DNA of 64,000 nt from JBEULC01 sp045504435 (GCA_045504435.1 JBEULC010000005.1:159673-223672); one strand, 5' to 3'; numbered from the stretch's first letter, positions 39,804 to 50,106 are shown. Notes: generated by a model not told the origin, from the sequence alone. Numbers and translations: made by a program.

Positions 39804-41015
39804 TTAGCTAGCTATGGCCTTTATTCTATTTTTAAAGGTTTGTAGGCCAATGTCTTTTTTACTATTGTAAAGCTTTGAAGAATTAGCAAGATAATATTTC
39901 ATTATACTAATTGCTCTTACATCTTCTAAGCTAACCTCGGAAAATCCCTGTTTTTCTATTTTAATTTGTTTTTTTACAGCTGCAATATTAATTTGTTTGA
40001 CAAAATTTTCATTTAAGCTTAAGATTTTGCTACCTAAACCACTTATATTTATTTTTTCATCCCCTTGTAATTTCACATGGCTATAAGTGGATTTAATAGC
40101 AGTTAAAAAATTTTCTAAAGCTTTATCAAGCGCCTCATGCAGATCATCATAATTAATTTTATGAATTTTATTACCCATAGTAATTTCCATTATTTTACCC
40201 TTTAAATTTAATAAAGAATTATCGTGTAAATAAAAGTCTAAAAATATTTCTAAATCTATTCCTAATTTTAAAGCTACTTGACTTAAAATAGAATGTAAAC
40301 CCAATTTACTGATATTAACGTAATGCGATTGAGTTTTCTGCGTAATTATTATAATTGTTTTATTTAAATCAATATCTAAATAAATTTCGCTTGCACCCCG
40401 ATTATCAAAAAAATAAGGCAAAGCTACAGGAGGATAAATTAAAGCTAACAACTCTAAGGATAAATAATCTAAAATTTTTACTAAATTGCTTACGGCTATT
40501 TGTGAGCTCATACTAATTGCTACATCAGCCTTTAAAGTTTTAGCATACAACCCTAAGGGATAATCAATTTTTTTATCATCTAAATACATTAAATGATTAC
40601 GTAAAGAAATAACAAAATCATTCTTTTTTAAAATATTTTGAATGCTTTTAATATTTACTATTTCACTAATATCTTGCTCATCAACCCGCTTATTTAAAGT
40701 AGTAAAATAAGGATAGATCATAAATTTAGAAGCCGCAACTGCAGAGCTTAGTATTACATTTTTAATACGACAGTTAGCAATTTTTTCTGCCTCATCTAAT
40801 AAAGTAGCAAAAGTATGAGTGGCTTTATGAATATCAATTACCTGTCCATTTTCAAAGCCTAAGCTTAGTACTTTAGCTGAGCCTAAAATTTTATAAGTAC
40901 CATCTTTGGAGCTTAGTTCATAAATGAAGCCAGAGGTTGTATAATCGCCAATATCCATCACTCCCACCACATTTGAACTTAATGATTTAACTAATTTTTT
41001 TAATATTGCAATCAT
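39804..41015 (-). CDS. ftsA: Cell division protein FtsA
   Basis: FtsA is an actin-like ATPase that tethers FtsZ to the membrane and recruits the late divisome. The protein has 403 residues. The phosphate-1 strand reads GVMDIGDYTTSGFIYEL, and the central region KNVILSSAVAASKFMIYPYF fits the 1C domain. INISGLGSKILSL fits the adenosine site. The end is basic and amphipathic (LQTFKNRIKAIAS), as expected for the membrane-targeting helix. Sequence conservation is low, and the call leans on position between ftsQ and ftsZ. A 272-base gap separates it from ftsQ. Confidence 0.93.
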   Translation of the reverse strand: MIAILKKLVKSLSSNVVGVMDIGDYTTSGFIYELSSKDGTYKILGSAKVLSLGFENGQVIDIHKATHTFATLLDEAEKIANCRIKNVILSSAVAASKFMIYPYFTTLNKRVDEQDISEIVNIKSIQNILKKNDFVISLRNHLMYLDDKKIDYPLGLYAKTLKADVAISMSSQIAVSNLVKILDYLSLELLALIYPPVALPYFFDNRGASEIYLDIDLNKTIIIITQKTQSHYVNISKLGLHSILSQVALKLGIDLEIFLDFYLHDNSLLNLKGKIMEITMGNKIHKINYDDLHEALDKALENFLTAIKSTYSHVKLQGDEKINISGLGSKILSLNENFVKQINIAAVKKQIKIEKQGFSEVSLEDVRAISIMKYYLANSSKLYNSKKDIGLQTFKNRIKAIAS

Positions 41016-41160
41016 AGAATCTTTATATATCCTTTTATATCCTTATCTTAGATTTAAATCTAAGATCTTGTAGAAATACATTAAATAAGCAGATGTAAGT
41101 GATCTTTTAAATAATAGATCTAATAAGTTAAATATCCATAAATAAAAAACTATAAAGAAA

Positions 41161-41213
41161 TTTAATTATAGTATACTTAAGGTTGTAAAATCAACCTTAT
41201 AGAGTATAATTAC
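41161..41213. repeat. Long imperfect hairpin in the ftsQ-ftsA gap
   Basis: TAAGGTTG (41178-41185) and CAACCTTA (41192-41199) form an eight-bp stem around TAAAAT, extended outward by TATACT/AGTATA and TAATTATA/TATAATTA with a few unpaired bases. The total stem is about 20 bp. A further partial copy of AGGTTGTAA lies near 41230. It interrupts the dcw operon and could mark an internal transcript end, a processing site or a repeat element. Confidence 0.5.
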
Positions 41214-41287
41214 ATCTTTAGGTTGTAATTGATAGTTTTTTTCTTATAAAACTTAGATCAAAAGATTAATCAAAGATTTTATAACTT

Positions 41288-42049
41288 TTATATTCTTGCT
41301 TCTAAGTTTTGCTCAGGTGGGGTGGGCATAATAAAAAGCTTATTAGTTACAGTTGAATCCACATAATCTATTTGTTTATTTAAAATATTATATTTTTTAT
41401 GAGCTCTAATAATTCTATCATAAGCTTGATCTAGATTTTCTTCAGGTAATTTTATAATGATGCCATTTTTTAAATGAATATCCCAGCGATAACCATTAAA
41501 ACTTAGTTTTTTTATTTTTTTTAAAATGCTTAAATCCTTATAAATCACAAACCTTAAGTGCGAAAAATTATCTAATGCTGTCTTCCCCTTTTCAATAACA
41601 ATTAAATTTCTTAGATCAAAATTTAATTTATTTTTAGATACCTTATTATCACTATCAATTAGTTGATAAACATTTGTATCATTTAACCATAAAAAGTAAG
41701 GATTTTTCTCTATCACATTAATTTTAATAATCCCTGTAAGGTTTCTATAAATGCTTACCTTATAAACCCACGGCATTTGCTGTAGATATTTTTGTAAATT
41801 AATTAAATTAACATTGGTAATATTTTTACCTTGCAAAAATATTAATTCTTTTTGGATAGTTGTGGTTACTTCAGGAGAGGCACCTTGAATAATAATAGTA
41901 CTTATCGGGATAGTCTTTACAAAATTAGAAAGTTTAAAAAATAAAGCTAAACAGCTTCCTAAAATAATCAATAAGGTAATAAACGTAAAAAACCTTTTTA
42001 GTTTTTTACGTTTAAGGCTAAATATTATTGATTTATCTTTTTTTACCAT
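41288..42049 (-). CDS. ftsQ: Cell division protein FtsQ
   Basis: FtsQ is a bitopic divisome protein that links FtsZ-ring assembly to septal synthesis. The protein has 253 residues. A basic N-terminus (KRKKLKRFF) precedes one membrane span (FITLLIILGSCLALFF). A periplasmic POTRA domain follows (IPISTIIIQGASPEVTTTIQ, then NLINLQKYLQQMPWVYKVSI and LTGIIKINVIEKNPYFLW), and then the FtsQ beta domain with GYRWDIHLKNGIIIKLPEEN. It lies between ddl and ftsA in canonical order. Confidence 0.94.
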   Translation of the reverse strand: MVKKDKSIIFSLKRKKLKRFFTFITLLIILGSCLALFFKLSNFVKTIPISTIIIQGASPEVTTTIQKELIFLQGKNITNVNLINLQKYLQQMPWVYKVSIYRNLTGIIKINVIEKNPYFLWLNDTNVYQLIDSDNKVSKNKLNFDLRNLIVIEKGKTALDNFSHLRFVIYKDLSILKKIKKLSFNGYRWDIHLKNGIIIKLPEENLDQAYDRIIRAHKKYNILNKQIDYVDSTVTNKLFIMPTPPEQNLEARI

Positions 42050-42139
42050 ATATTGTCTCTTAGAAAAAACTATAACTAAATAAATGTTTTTGTATTTAAA
42101 ATAAAAGGTGGCGTTAGTAAATAAAAGTTGATTAAATTA

Positions 42140-43117
42140 TTAATTATCAAATGTAGCTGTCTGCAGTATCATTAAACATAGATCAATATAACTATTCCCC
42201 AAGTATTTATACTGGGTGGGCACGGTAGAAAAAGCAGTCATTCCTGGCTGATTATTAATTTCTAATAAATAAGGTTTACCTTTACTATAAATAAAATCTA
42301 TTCTAATTACTCCTCTAGCATTGATCGCCTTAGATAAAGTTTCGGCGGCTTTGATCATAGCAAGCTGATCTTTTTCAGGTAAATCTGCAGGAATTTTAGA
42401 TTTAAATATACCTTTAGTATATTTTGCCTCATAATCAAAAAAGCTGTTATCTGAAATAATTTCCATTACAACTAACGCTTTATGATTAAGTACTCCTACT
42501 GTGCATTCTATGCCTTCTAGATATTCTTCAATTATTATGGCTTTAAATTTTTGCAGGTTAGGTATGATTTTAGATAAGTCTTCTTCATTTTTTAGCAGGT
42601 ACACCCCCACACTTGAGCCCTCATCAACAGGTTTGATGATTAAAGGAAAATCTAAGCCTGCTTGATTAATTTTAGCAAGCATTGCTTTTAAATTATAATT
42701 TTTATAATCACATACCACATCTTTAGCTAAATCTATCTGATGATAACTGGCGATTTTTTTGGTAATTACCTTGTTCATAGAAATAGAGGAGGTTAAAACG
42801 CCTGAGTGGGTATAAGGAATTTTCATTAAATCTAAAAGGCCTTGGATTCTCCCATCCTCGCCAAATTTACCATGTAAAGCGTTAAAAATTACAACACTAT
42901 CCTTAATAGGCTTTAAATATTCGACAAAAGCAATAATATCTTCACTTAATAGATATTTTTCTACAGTCGTAAAAACTTTATTATTTATGGTGATATTTTT
43001 ATTTTTTAAAAGGTATTCATTTAAATTATTAAAAACACTTTCACCAGTTAATATAGAAATCTCCTTTTCCACAGAAACTCCTGCCATTAACACTATAATT
43101 TTATTTATATTTTCCAT
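42140..43117 (-). CDS. ddl: D-alanine-D-alanine ligase
   Basis: Ddl is an ATP-grasp enzyme that makes the D-Ala-D-Ala dipeptide for MurF. The protein has 325 residues. Motifs in order are LMAGVSVEKEISILTGESV, then NALHGKFGEDGRIQGLLDL, then PLIIKPVDEGSSVGVYLL, then IIEEYLEGIECTVGVL and LLEINNQPGMTAFSTVPTQ, which carries the metal ligands. In the first motif the more usual GGxSxE reads AGVSVE. It lies between murB and ftsQ. Confidence 0.97.
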   Translation of the reverse strand: MENINKIIVLMAGVSVEKEISILTGESVFNNLNEYLLKNKNITINNKVFTTVEKYLLSEDIIAFVEYLKPIKDSVVIFNALHGKFGEDGRIQGLLDLMKIPYTHSGVLTSSISMNKVITKKIASYHQIDLAKDVVCDYKNYNLKAMLAKINQAGLDFPLIIKPVDEGSSVGVYLLKNEEDLSKIIPNLQKFKAIIIEEYLEGIECTVGVLNHKALVVMEIISDNSFFDYEAKYTKGIFKSKIPADLPEKDQLAMIKAAETLSKAINARGVIRIDFIYSKGKPYLLEINNQPGMTAFSTVPTQYKYLGNSYIDLCLMILQTATFDN

Positions 43118-43181
43118 TTTTGCCTAATTTATTATAAAAAGTTGATTAAAGTTATTAAATATGAACTAGAAGAAATGCAAC

Positions 43182-44207
43182 TTAAGTGAGTTCTCCTAAA
43201 ATTTTTATTTCAGTAGTTAAGACAATCTGAAATTTATCTTTTACTGTTTTTATTACCTTATTAATTAATTTTTCAATATCTGAGGCAGTAGCATTATTAT
43301 AATTAATAATAAAATTGCAATGCAGGTCAGAAATTTTTGCCCCCCCAACACTATAACCTCTAAGACCTGCTTTATCAATTAGTTGCCAGGCCTTTAGAGT
43401 ATAATATTCTTTATTTAAGTTCCCCTTTTCAGGGTTAGCAAAAGTAGAGCCTCCAGTACGCACCTTGCTGGGCTGATTAATTTCCCTAGTTTTTTTAATA
43501 TAAGACATTTCTTGAAGAATCAAACTAGAATCTTTAAAATACCCTTTTATTAAAGCTGAGGTAAATATTAAATTTCTTTTTTTCACCTGGGTTGAGGGGC
43601 CTTCCGCATTTACTTCATGTAATAAGCCATTATCACGATAGGATAATTTTAAATCCCTAAGCTTAAAAGTATGGTGATTTCCTTCATAATCAATTGCTTT
43701 AGTCTCAACTAAAATATCCTTATATTCTCGACCAAAAGCGCCTGCATTCATAGCAATCCCTCCACCTATGGTGCCTGGAATTCCTGATAAAAACTCTAAG
43801 CCGCCGATGGAATTATTATAAGCAAAATTAGCCACTGAGATATTTAAAGTTCCTGCTTCAACTTCTAGATAAAAAGCGTCAGCTTCAAGAGTATCAGTCG
43901 CTTTAAATGATTTAGAAAGGGTAATTCCAGTAAAATTATTTAATTTTATAACAATACCTTTTATTCCTTTATCTCTAATTAATACATTAGAACCAGCCCC
44001 AATAATATAAATTGGCAAATACTTTAATAAACCATTATTTGCATTTTGCAAAAAGCCTTTTAATTCCTTGCTATCATAAGGAGAATAAAAATATTGAGCC
44101 TTACCCCCTACTTTAAACCAATTTAAATTTTTTAAAGGAAAATCACTGGCAAATTTTCCTTTTAATATAGAGGTAAAATGCTCGTGGCGAGTATTTTTAT
44201 CGTTCAT
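43182..44207 (-). CDS. murB: UDP-N-acetylenolpyruvoylglucosamine reductase
   Basis: MurB is the FAD enzyme that reduces UDP-GlcNAc-enolpyruvate to UDP-MurNAc. The protein has 341 residues. The FAD-binding parts are IIGAGSNVLIRDKG (about 69-81) and GLEFLSGIPGTIGGGIAMNA. RTGGSTFANPEKG provides the catalytic Ser, and AGLRGYSVGGAKISDLHCNF the late block, as in class II enzymes. It is a little longer than usual because of extra residues around 105-115 and 205-215. It lies between murC and ddl. Confidence 0.97.
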   Translation of the reverse strand: MNDKNTRHEHFTSILKGKFASDFPLKNLNWFKVGGKAQYFYSPYDSKELKGFLQNANNGLLKYLPIYIIGAGSNVLIRDKGIKGIVIKLNNFTGITLSKSFKATDTLEADAFYLEVEAGTLNISVANFAYNNSIGGLEFLSGIPGTIGGGIAMNAGAFGREYKDILVETKAIDYEGNHHTFKLRDLKLSYRDNGLLHEVNAEGPSTQVKKRNLIFTSALIKGYFKDSSLILQEMSYIKKTREINQPSKVRTGGSTFANPEKGNLNKEYYTLKAWQLIDKAGLRGYSVGGAKISDLHCNFIINYNNATASDIEKLINKVIKTVKDKFQIVLTTEIKILGELT

Positions 44208-44232
44208 TAGGATTTATATTTAGCTGTTTTAA

Positions 44233-45720
44233 TTAATGGCTTTTCATATTCTCGTATTTTATCTCAACTTGCTTATCCTCAATTTTTGGCTCTAAAGCGG
44301 GCTCATCAAAATTAATCTTGTTAAAAACTACTTGCGCTATATTGGTAATATCTCCTGCCCCCATAAAAATCACCATATCTAAAGGGCTTTTTTTATGAAG
44401 TTCCACAATAGTTTTATTTAAATCATCAAAGTTTTTTAAATATTCCACGTGCTTATGGCCATAATTTTTTATTCCTTGAACTAAAGTTTCAGAATCAAAA
44501 CCTTCAATTTTATCTTCTCCGGCTTTATAAACATCTAAAATGATTACATGATCGGAATTATTAAAACACTTGCAAAGGTTGTTAAATTGATCTCTTAAGC
44601 GTGAGTATCTATGAGGTTGTACAATTGAAATTATCTTCCCCTGATTATCAGTAATATGTTTTGCTCCATTGATTACCGCTTCAATCTCTGAAGGATGATG
44701 AGCATAATCATCAATAAATTTAACCCCTGCTTTTTCTCCAATATTAGTAAATCTGCGTTTAATTCCTTGGAAAGCTAAAAGACTATTTTTAATACTTTCC
44801 ATTTCAATGCCAATATTATCTGCCACAATGATAGAGGCCACAGCATTTAGCACATTATGATGGCCATACATGGGTAAGTAGATATTTTCAATAGTTCTTT
44901 CTTTGTCCTTATAAGCACATTCTATATCAAAGTGTACCCCTTTATTATTATAAACAATATTAATCACCCTATAATCTGCTTGAGGGGAAACACCATAGGT
45001 GATTAGCCTTCTTTGCCTAATATGAGGTAAAATATCTTGTACTCCTTGATTATCAATACATACCACCGAAAACCCATAAAAAGGTATATTATGCACAAAG
45101 CGTACAAAATGATCTCTTAAATTTTCATAATTTTTATAATAATCCATATGTTCTTCTTCAATATTGGTAATAATGGAAATAGTAGCAGGTAAATCTAAAA
45201 AAGAACCATCTGACTCATCACTTTCCGCAATAATCCAATTACTTTCGCCAAACCTAGAATTTTGCCCCCAGGAATTTACAATTCCCCCAATTATAGCTGT
45301 AGGATCTAAATTATTAAAATGTAAAATATGGGAAACTAAAGAAGTAGTAGTAGTTTTACCATGTGTTCCTGCTACAGCGATACTCCATTTAAATCTCATA
45401 AGTTCTGCTAGCATTTTGGCCCTTTTAAAAATCGGCAACCCTAATTCAATAGCACGTTTATATTCTTCATTATCAGCTTTAATAGCTGAAGATACAACCA
45501 CAATATCGGCATCCTCAATATTTTTAGGATCATGCCCCCAAAAAGTATGAATCCCCATTTTATTTAAATGTTTAGTACTGTTATTAGAAGCAATATCACT
45601 GCCTTGTACTTTAAAACCGAACTTAGCAAACATAGCAGCTAACCCACTCATCCCTATACCCCCAACTCCTATAAAATGGATAGTACTAACTTTAGAAAAA
45701 GGAGCCTGTAACAAATTCAT
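44233..45720 (-). CDS. murC: UDP-N-acetylmuramate-L-alanine ligase
   Basis: MurC adds L-Ala to UDP-MurNAc. The protein has 495 residues. The N-terminal Rossmann motif GVGGIGMSGLA is at 18-28, the P-loop AGTHGKTTTTSL at 118-129, then ESDESDGSF, ITNIEEEHMDYY and DDYAHHPSEIEA. The last 20 residues form a charged tail (EPKIEDKQVEIKYENMKSH). A gap of 265 bases without recognisable content separates it from murG upstream. Confidence 0.98.
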   Translation of the reverse strand: MNLLQAPFSKVSTIHFIGVGGIGMSGLAAMFAKFGFKVQGSDIASNNSTKHLNKMGIHTFWGHDPKNIEDADIVVVSSAIKADNEEYKRAIELGLPIFKRAKMLAELMRFKWSIAVAGTHGKTTTTSLVSHILHFNNLDPTAIIGGIVNSWGQNSRFGESNWIIAESDESDGSFLDLPATISIITNIEEEHMDYYKNYENLRDHFVRFVHNIPFYGFSVVCIDNQGVQDILPHIRQRRLITYGVSPQADYRVINIVYNNKGVHFDIECAYKDKERTIENIYLPMYGHHNVLNAVASIIVADNIGIEMESIKNSLLAFQGIKRRFTNIGEKAGVKFIDDYAHHPSEIEAVINGAKHITDNQGKIISIVQPHRYSRLRDQFNNLCKCFNNSDHVIILDVYKAGEDKIEGFDSETLVQGIKNYGHKHVEYLKNFDDLNKTIVELHKKSPLDMVIFMGAGDITNIAQVVFNKINFDEPALEPKIEDKQVEIKYENMKSH

Positions 45721-45985
45721 GATGTTTTTTACTTTATTTTAATATTAAATCCCTATAATCTACAGTTTTGCACTTTGCAATTCTAAGTTGTACAGGGTGA
45801 TTTTAATTATAACTATATTCTTCATTATATTAATACATATATTACTTTTTAATTAATTGCATTGCTTATAATTTTATAAATGAAAGACAATATTAAGAAT
45901 AATAAGAAATATTAACTCACTTATTAATTTTTATCTTTAAAAAAATGTGGGGATAAGAACTAATAATTAAAGCCAGCTAAATTTA

Positions 45986-47167
45986 TTAGCCTATAATACT
46001 ATGGATAATTCCCATTAGTTTATCGTTCGCGTTAGCTTGAGCTACACCACCTTTGCAGTTGTCTTGTTGTATAGATAATAAATTTTCTTTAAATAATGTA
46101 AGTTGATTATTTAAATTAGAACCAGGATTTAAAAGCTCATGCAAAAAGACACTTAAAGAGTTTGAAGAAAAATCCTGCTCTAAAATAATTGCTGCCTTAT
46201 TTTTCTTTTTAGCTGCTAAAGCATTAAAATATTGATGATTATCAACTGCTTTAGCAAATGGCACATAAATTGCAAATTTTTTCAGCATCTCTATTTCTGC
46301 CATAATTGAAGCTCCTGAGCGGCTGATTAAAAGATCACTTAGCTGCATAATAGTAGCCATATCAGTAAAAAAAGGTTTAATTACAAATTGCACTTTGGTG
46401 GTTTGCCATAAAGCCTTTGTTTGCTCTAAATCTTGTGGGCGACATTGATGATAAACGCTAAAATGTGATTGCTGGGTGGCATTTAGACTTAAAAAGGCTT
46501 CAGGAATTATAGTAGATAAAGCTTTAGCACCTTGGGATCCTCCTAAAATACTAAGAGTAATAATTTTTTTATCAATTATCGCTAGATCCTTTGGGATATT
46601 ATTATTTGATGAGGCAGCTAAATCTAAAAATTCTTTACGCACAGGTAAACCTGTAAACACAGTAGGTGTATTTTTAGGAATCCCCCGTGTTTCTGCAAAG
46701 CTTAAGGCAATAATTTTAACAAACTTTGCCAATGATTTATGAGCTTTACCTAAAGCCGCATTTTGCTCATGCATGATTATAGGAATTTTAGTTAAAATGC
46801 CTGCTAGTACCACCGGCAAAGAAGCATACGAGCCAAAACTAACTATAGCCCTAGGCCGATATCTTATTACATAATATAAAGATTGGAAAAATCCCAAAGC
46901 TGTAAAATATAAAATTTTAAGTATTTGCCAGATTTTTTTGTTATGCAACCCTAAAGAATAAACTGTTTTTAAATTAATCTTCTCATTCCAGCCTTGATTA
47001 TATTTAGTTGCCCTTTTATCCACTAAAACTACCACCTTATAATCTAATAAAACATTTGCTAAAGCTTGGGCAGGAAATACATGCCCCCCTGTACCCCCTG
47101 TAGTAATAAATATACAGAGCTTTTTAGGATTTTTAGACTTTTGAGCTTGATTTAAAGTATTGGTCAT
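45986..47167 (-). CDS. murG: UDP-GlcNAc:lipid I N-acetylglucosaminyltransferase
   Basis: MurG is the peripheral inner-membrane GT-B glycosyltransferase that turns lipid I into lipid II. The protein has 393 residues. The nucleotide loop ITTGGTGGHVFPAQALA is at 21-37, SFGSYASLPVVLAG and MHEQNAALGKAHK follow, then the second glycine loop LGGSQGAKALS and LISRSGASIMAEIEML plus FAKAVDNHQYFNA for UDP-GlcNAc binding. It lies 20 bases after ftsW. Confidence 0.97.
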   Translation of the reverse strand: MTNTLNQAQKSKNPKKLCIFITTGGTGGHVFPAQALANVLLDYKVVVLVDKRATKYNQGWNEKINLKTVYSLGLHNKKIWQILKILYFTALGFFQSLYYVIRYRPRAIVSFGSYASLPVVLAGILTKIPIIMHEQNAALGKAHKSLAKFVKIIALSFAETRGIPKNTPTVFTGLPVRKEFLDLAASSNNNIPKDLAIIDKKIITLSILGGSQGAKALSTIIPEAFLSLNATQQSHFSVYHQCRPQDLEQTKALWQTTKVQFVIKPFFTDMATIMQLSDLLISRSGASIMAEIEMLKKFAIYVPFAKAVDNHQYFNALAAKKKNKAAIILEQDFSSNSLSVFLHELLNPGSNLNNQLTLFKENLLSIQQDNCKGGVAQANANDKLMGIIHSIIG

Positions 47168-47186
47168 GTTCGGTTCTTAATTGATT

Positions 47187-48317
47187 TTACTTTTTATTTT
47201 TTACCTTCAGTAACGATATCTCCTTTTTGGTTAAAGCAAAAATTAAGCCTATAAGAATAGCTGCTGAAATTAAAGACGAGCCACCATAGGAAATAAAAGG
47301 TAAAGTCATACCTTTAGTAGGAATTAAATTAACATTAGAAGCAATATGAATTATTGCCTGAAAGCCCAATATACCTGATAAACCACTAATGATTAATACT
47401 TTAAAAGGATCTTCTTGTTTATTAGCTATTTTATAACAGCGATAAATAAGCATAAAATATAAATAAACTAAAAACAAATTGAAAACTAGGCCAAATTCTT
47501 CTGCCGCTACCGCAAAAATAAAATCCGTATGAGAATCAGGTAGATATTCTTTTATTACCCCTTGCCCTGCGCCTTTACCAAATATTTTACCACTTGCAAT
47601 AGAATCATTTGCTCTTGATACTTGATAGGATTTTTCCTCAAACAAAAAATTATTTAAACGGTAATTAACATGAGGAAAAACAAAATAAGAGGTTACAAGT
47701 AAAAAAATAGTCACAAGTGTTAATAATAATATCCAAACAAAAGAAATACCTGTAAGAAATAAAAGCAAAGTAAAAACCAAAGTAACTAACACAAGCATAC
47801 CAATATCAGGTTGCAAAAATAATAAGCTGATAATAACTATATATAAAATGAGTAAGATTAAATAAATAGAAAGCTTGTTTCGTTTATGCTCATTAAAATA
47901 TTGCCAAATAAAGGAAAAGCATACAGGGAAAAAAACTTTCATCATCTCAGAAGGTTGAAAAGAAAATCCTAGCAAGTAAAGCCAACGTTTTGAGCCATTG
48001 ATCTCAACCCCAAAGGCGATAATACCTATCATCAATAATAAGCTTATTATCATGCCCATAAAGCTTAATTTAATTATTTGATCTTTGTTAAGTAAGGATA
48101 AGAAAAAAATTATCCCAAGGCTTAAAACACAATATACCAAATGATTTTTTATAAAATAAAACCAATCAATGCCTATACGCATTGCAACAAATGGAGAAGC
48201 TGTTATTACTAAGATTAATCCGCTGCACAAAAGTAAAAATGTGCAAATCATTAAAGTTTTATCATTTTGCCAAAACCATTTGCTAAAAATATTATTTTGC
48301 GTTCTGCCTAAGAGCAT
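47187..48317 (-). CDS. ftsW: Lipid II polymerase FtsW (SEDS family)
   Basis: FtsW is a SEDS-family polytopic glycosyltransferase that polymerises lipid II at the septum with the transpeptidase FtsI. The protein has 376 residues and about ten membrane segments. NGSKRWLYLLGFSFQPSEMM is the signature loop, followed by LFLQPDIGMLVLV, a large periplasmic loop with SHTDFIFAVAAEEFGL, and the late motif LIPTKGMTLPFISYGGSSL. The dcw position supports FtsW over RodA. Confidence 0.97.
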   Translation of the reverse strand: MLLGRTQNNIFSKWFWQNDKTLMICTFLLLCSGLILVITASPFVAMRIGIDWFYFIKNHLVYCVLSLGIIFFLSLLNKDQIIKLSFMGMIISLLLMIGIIAFGVEINGSKRWLYLLGFSFQPSEMMKVFFPVCFSFIWQYFNEHKRNKLSIYLILLILYIVIISLLFLQPDIGMLVLVTLVFTLLLFLTGISFVWILLLTLVTIFLLVTSYFVFPHVNYRLNNFLFEEKSYQVSRANDSIASGKIFGKGAGQGVIKEYLPDSHTDFIFAVAAEEFGLVFNLFLVYLYFMLIYRCYKIANKQEDPFKVLIISGLSGILGFQAIIHIASNVNLIPTKGMTLPFISYGGSSLISAAILIGLIFALTKKEISLLKVKNKK

Positions 48318-48380
48318 GCTTTTAAAACCTAATTAATGGTTAAGAAAAAAATAAATTGTAAATAATTTATTTAGTAAAAT

Positions 48381-50042
48381 TTATAAATTGCTAACGATTT
48401 GCTTAAAAACTTCCCCTCTATGCTGAAAATTTTTAAACATATCAAAAGAAGCGCAAGCAGGAGAAAGTAAAACCACAGGAGAAGGGCAATTTTCTTGCTG
48501 CGCTAAAATAAATGCTAATTGTACTGCTTGGTTTAAATCATAACAAATGGAATATTTAACATTGTTTTCTGTTAGAATTCGCGAAAATAAATCACGAGAT
48601 TTGCCAATTAAAAAGACACATCTTACCTTGTGAAAAAAAGGTAGCAAAACCTCTAAATTATCAGTTTTTTGGATTCCTCCCAATATCAGATACATATTAT
48701 CAAAGGTTTTTAAAGCTTGTAAAGTAGACTGGGGATTAGTTGCTTTAGAATCATTGATAAAACTAATATTTTTTACTTGCCTCACATATTCTTGTCTATG
48801 TTCTAAGCTATTAAAAAATTTAATAGCTTCAATAATTTGTTGATTTGAGGTATCAGATTTTTTCTTAACTTCTGTAAATAAAGCATATCTAACTGCGGCA
48901 TAAGCAAAGGCTATATTTTGATGATTATGTGCTCCTTTTAATTTTTCTACTTGAGAAAAATCTAACACTGTTTTGTTTTTTTCAAAATAATTATCAATTA
49001 ATTGATTAGCTTTAATATATATGGCTTTAGAGGATTTTAAGGCTTCAGATAGCTCATGCTCAGCATAAATAGTTAAAATTTTATGTTTGCCTAAAATTTC
49101 TTTATCTTCTTCTAGTTCATCTTTTATCTTTTTTTCTTCTTTATATACACCCCTTAAACAACTTAAAGCTTGTTGAGAAATAATAGTAAGATCATCTTTT
49201 ACCTGCCCTTTAAGTATTTGGATTTTAGCTTTAATATATTGCTGAAAATCTCCGTGATATTCTAGATGATCAGGCTCTAAATTAAGAATTAAAGCGCATT
49301 GTATACGTTGTGTAGACATTAAAGAGAGCTGATAAGAAGAAAGCTCTAAAGATAAATATTTCCTAGCAGCACTTTCATCTAAAAAATCTGATGTTTTAGG
49401 GCTTATAATTTCAGAAGAGCTATTTATAATATAATTAGATAAGCCAATATCTTTAGGCAAGGGATGATTAGCAGAAGAATCAGGCTTTACATCCAAACCC
49501 TTAATAAAACTTTGAACTCTTTCACTAAAGATAGCAGTTCCCATATTGCCTGCCATGCAAGCATTTTTATTAAGATAATTTAAAATGTGATTAATTAAAG
49601 TGGTAGTAGTAGATTTACCATTAGTACCTGTAATTCCTATATAAAAAATATCTTGCTTAGGTAAATTATCAGCAGCTTTACTGGGTGCTTCTAGGTTATT
49701 TTTTTTTCTATCAATAGATTCTTTATTTAAATTACCTTTATAAAAACTCATAAAAATATCAATATCACAACACAGCTTGATTTTATATTTTTTAGCATAA
49801 GAAATGATAAAATGCTCCTGAGGGCGATATAAAGAAATCCCCGGGGAAACAAAAATAAAATCTAGCTCTTTAAAAGCCCAATTTTCTGGAGATACAAAAT
49901 TAGAAATTAAATGTTTATTTTTTTCTCTAACATCTAAATTATCATCCCAAGCATAAATAGTAAAGCCTTCTTGATTTAAAAATGTATAAGTAGTAACCCC
50001 ACTAATTCCTAACCCTAAGATCGCAACTTTTTTATTATTCAC
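48381..50042 (-). CDS. murD: UDP-MurNAc-L-Ala-D-glutamate ligase with inserts
   Basis: MurD adds D-Glu to UDP-MurNAc-L-Ala. The protein has 553 residues, about 100 more than usual. The core is intact: KVAILGLGISGVTTYTFL, the P-loop ITGTNGKSTTTTLI at 137-150, GNMGTAIFS, LELSSYQL, NLEPDHLEYHG, NDSKATNPQS, LILGGIQK and LLSPACASFDMFKNFQHRGE. The extra length lies in three polar inserts: about 104-131 (SIDRKKNNLEAPSKAADN), about 45 residues before LELSSYQL (near 185-230), and a Lys/Glu-rich stretch near 305-325. They sit at surface positions between conserved blocks. Confidence 0.96.
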   Translation of the reverse strand: MNNKKVAILGLGISGVTTYTFLNQEGFTIYAWDDNLDVREKNKHLISNFVSPENWAFKELDFIFVSPGISLYRPQEHFIISYAKKYKIKLCCDIDIFMSFYKGNLNKESIDRKKNNLEAPSKAADNLPKQDIFYIGITGTNGKSTTTTLINHILNYLNKNACMAGNMGTAIFSERVQSFIKGLDVKPDSSANHPLPKDIGLSNYIINSSSEIISPKTSDFLDESAARKYLSLELSSYQLSLMSTQRIQCALILNLEPDHLEYHGDFQQYIKAKIQILKGQVKDDLTIISQQALSCLRGVYKEEKKIKDELEEDKEILGKHKILTIYAEHELSEALKSSKAIYIKANQLIDNYFEKNKTVLDFSQVEKLKGAHNHQNIAFAYAAVRYALFTEVKKKSDTSNQQIIEAIKFFNSLEHRQEYVRQVKNISFINDSKATNPQSTLQALKTFDNMYLILGGIQKTDNLEVLLPFFHKVRCVFLIGKSRDLFSRILTENNVKYSICYDLNQAVQLAFILAQQENCPSPVVLLSPACASFDMFKNFQHRGEVFKQIVSNL

Positions 50043-50106
50043 TTATTTTTCTCTTTATACTACTGGTTTGATCATTATTTGATCTTTACAAATTTTTATA
50101 AGCATC

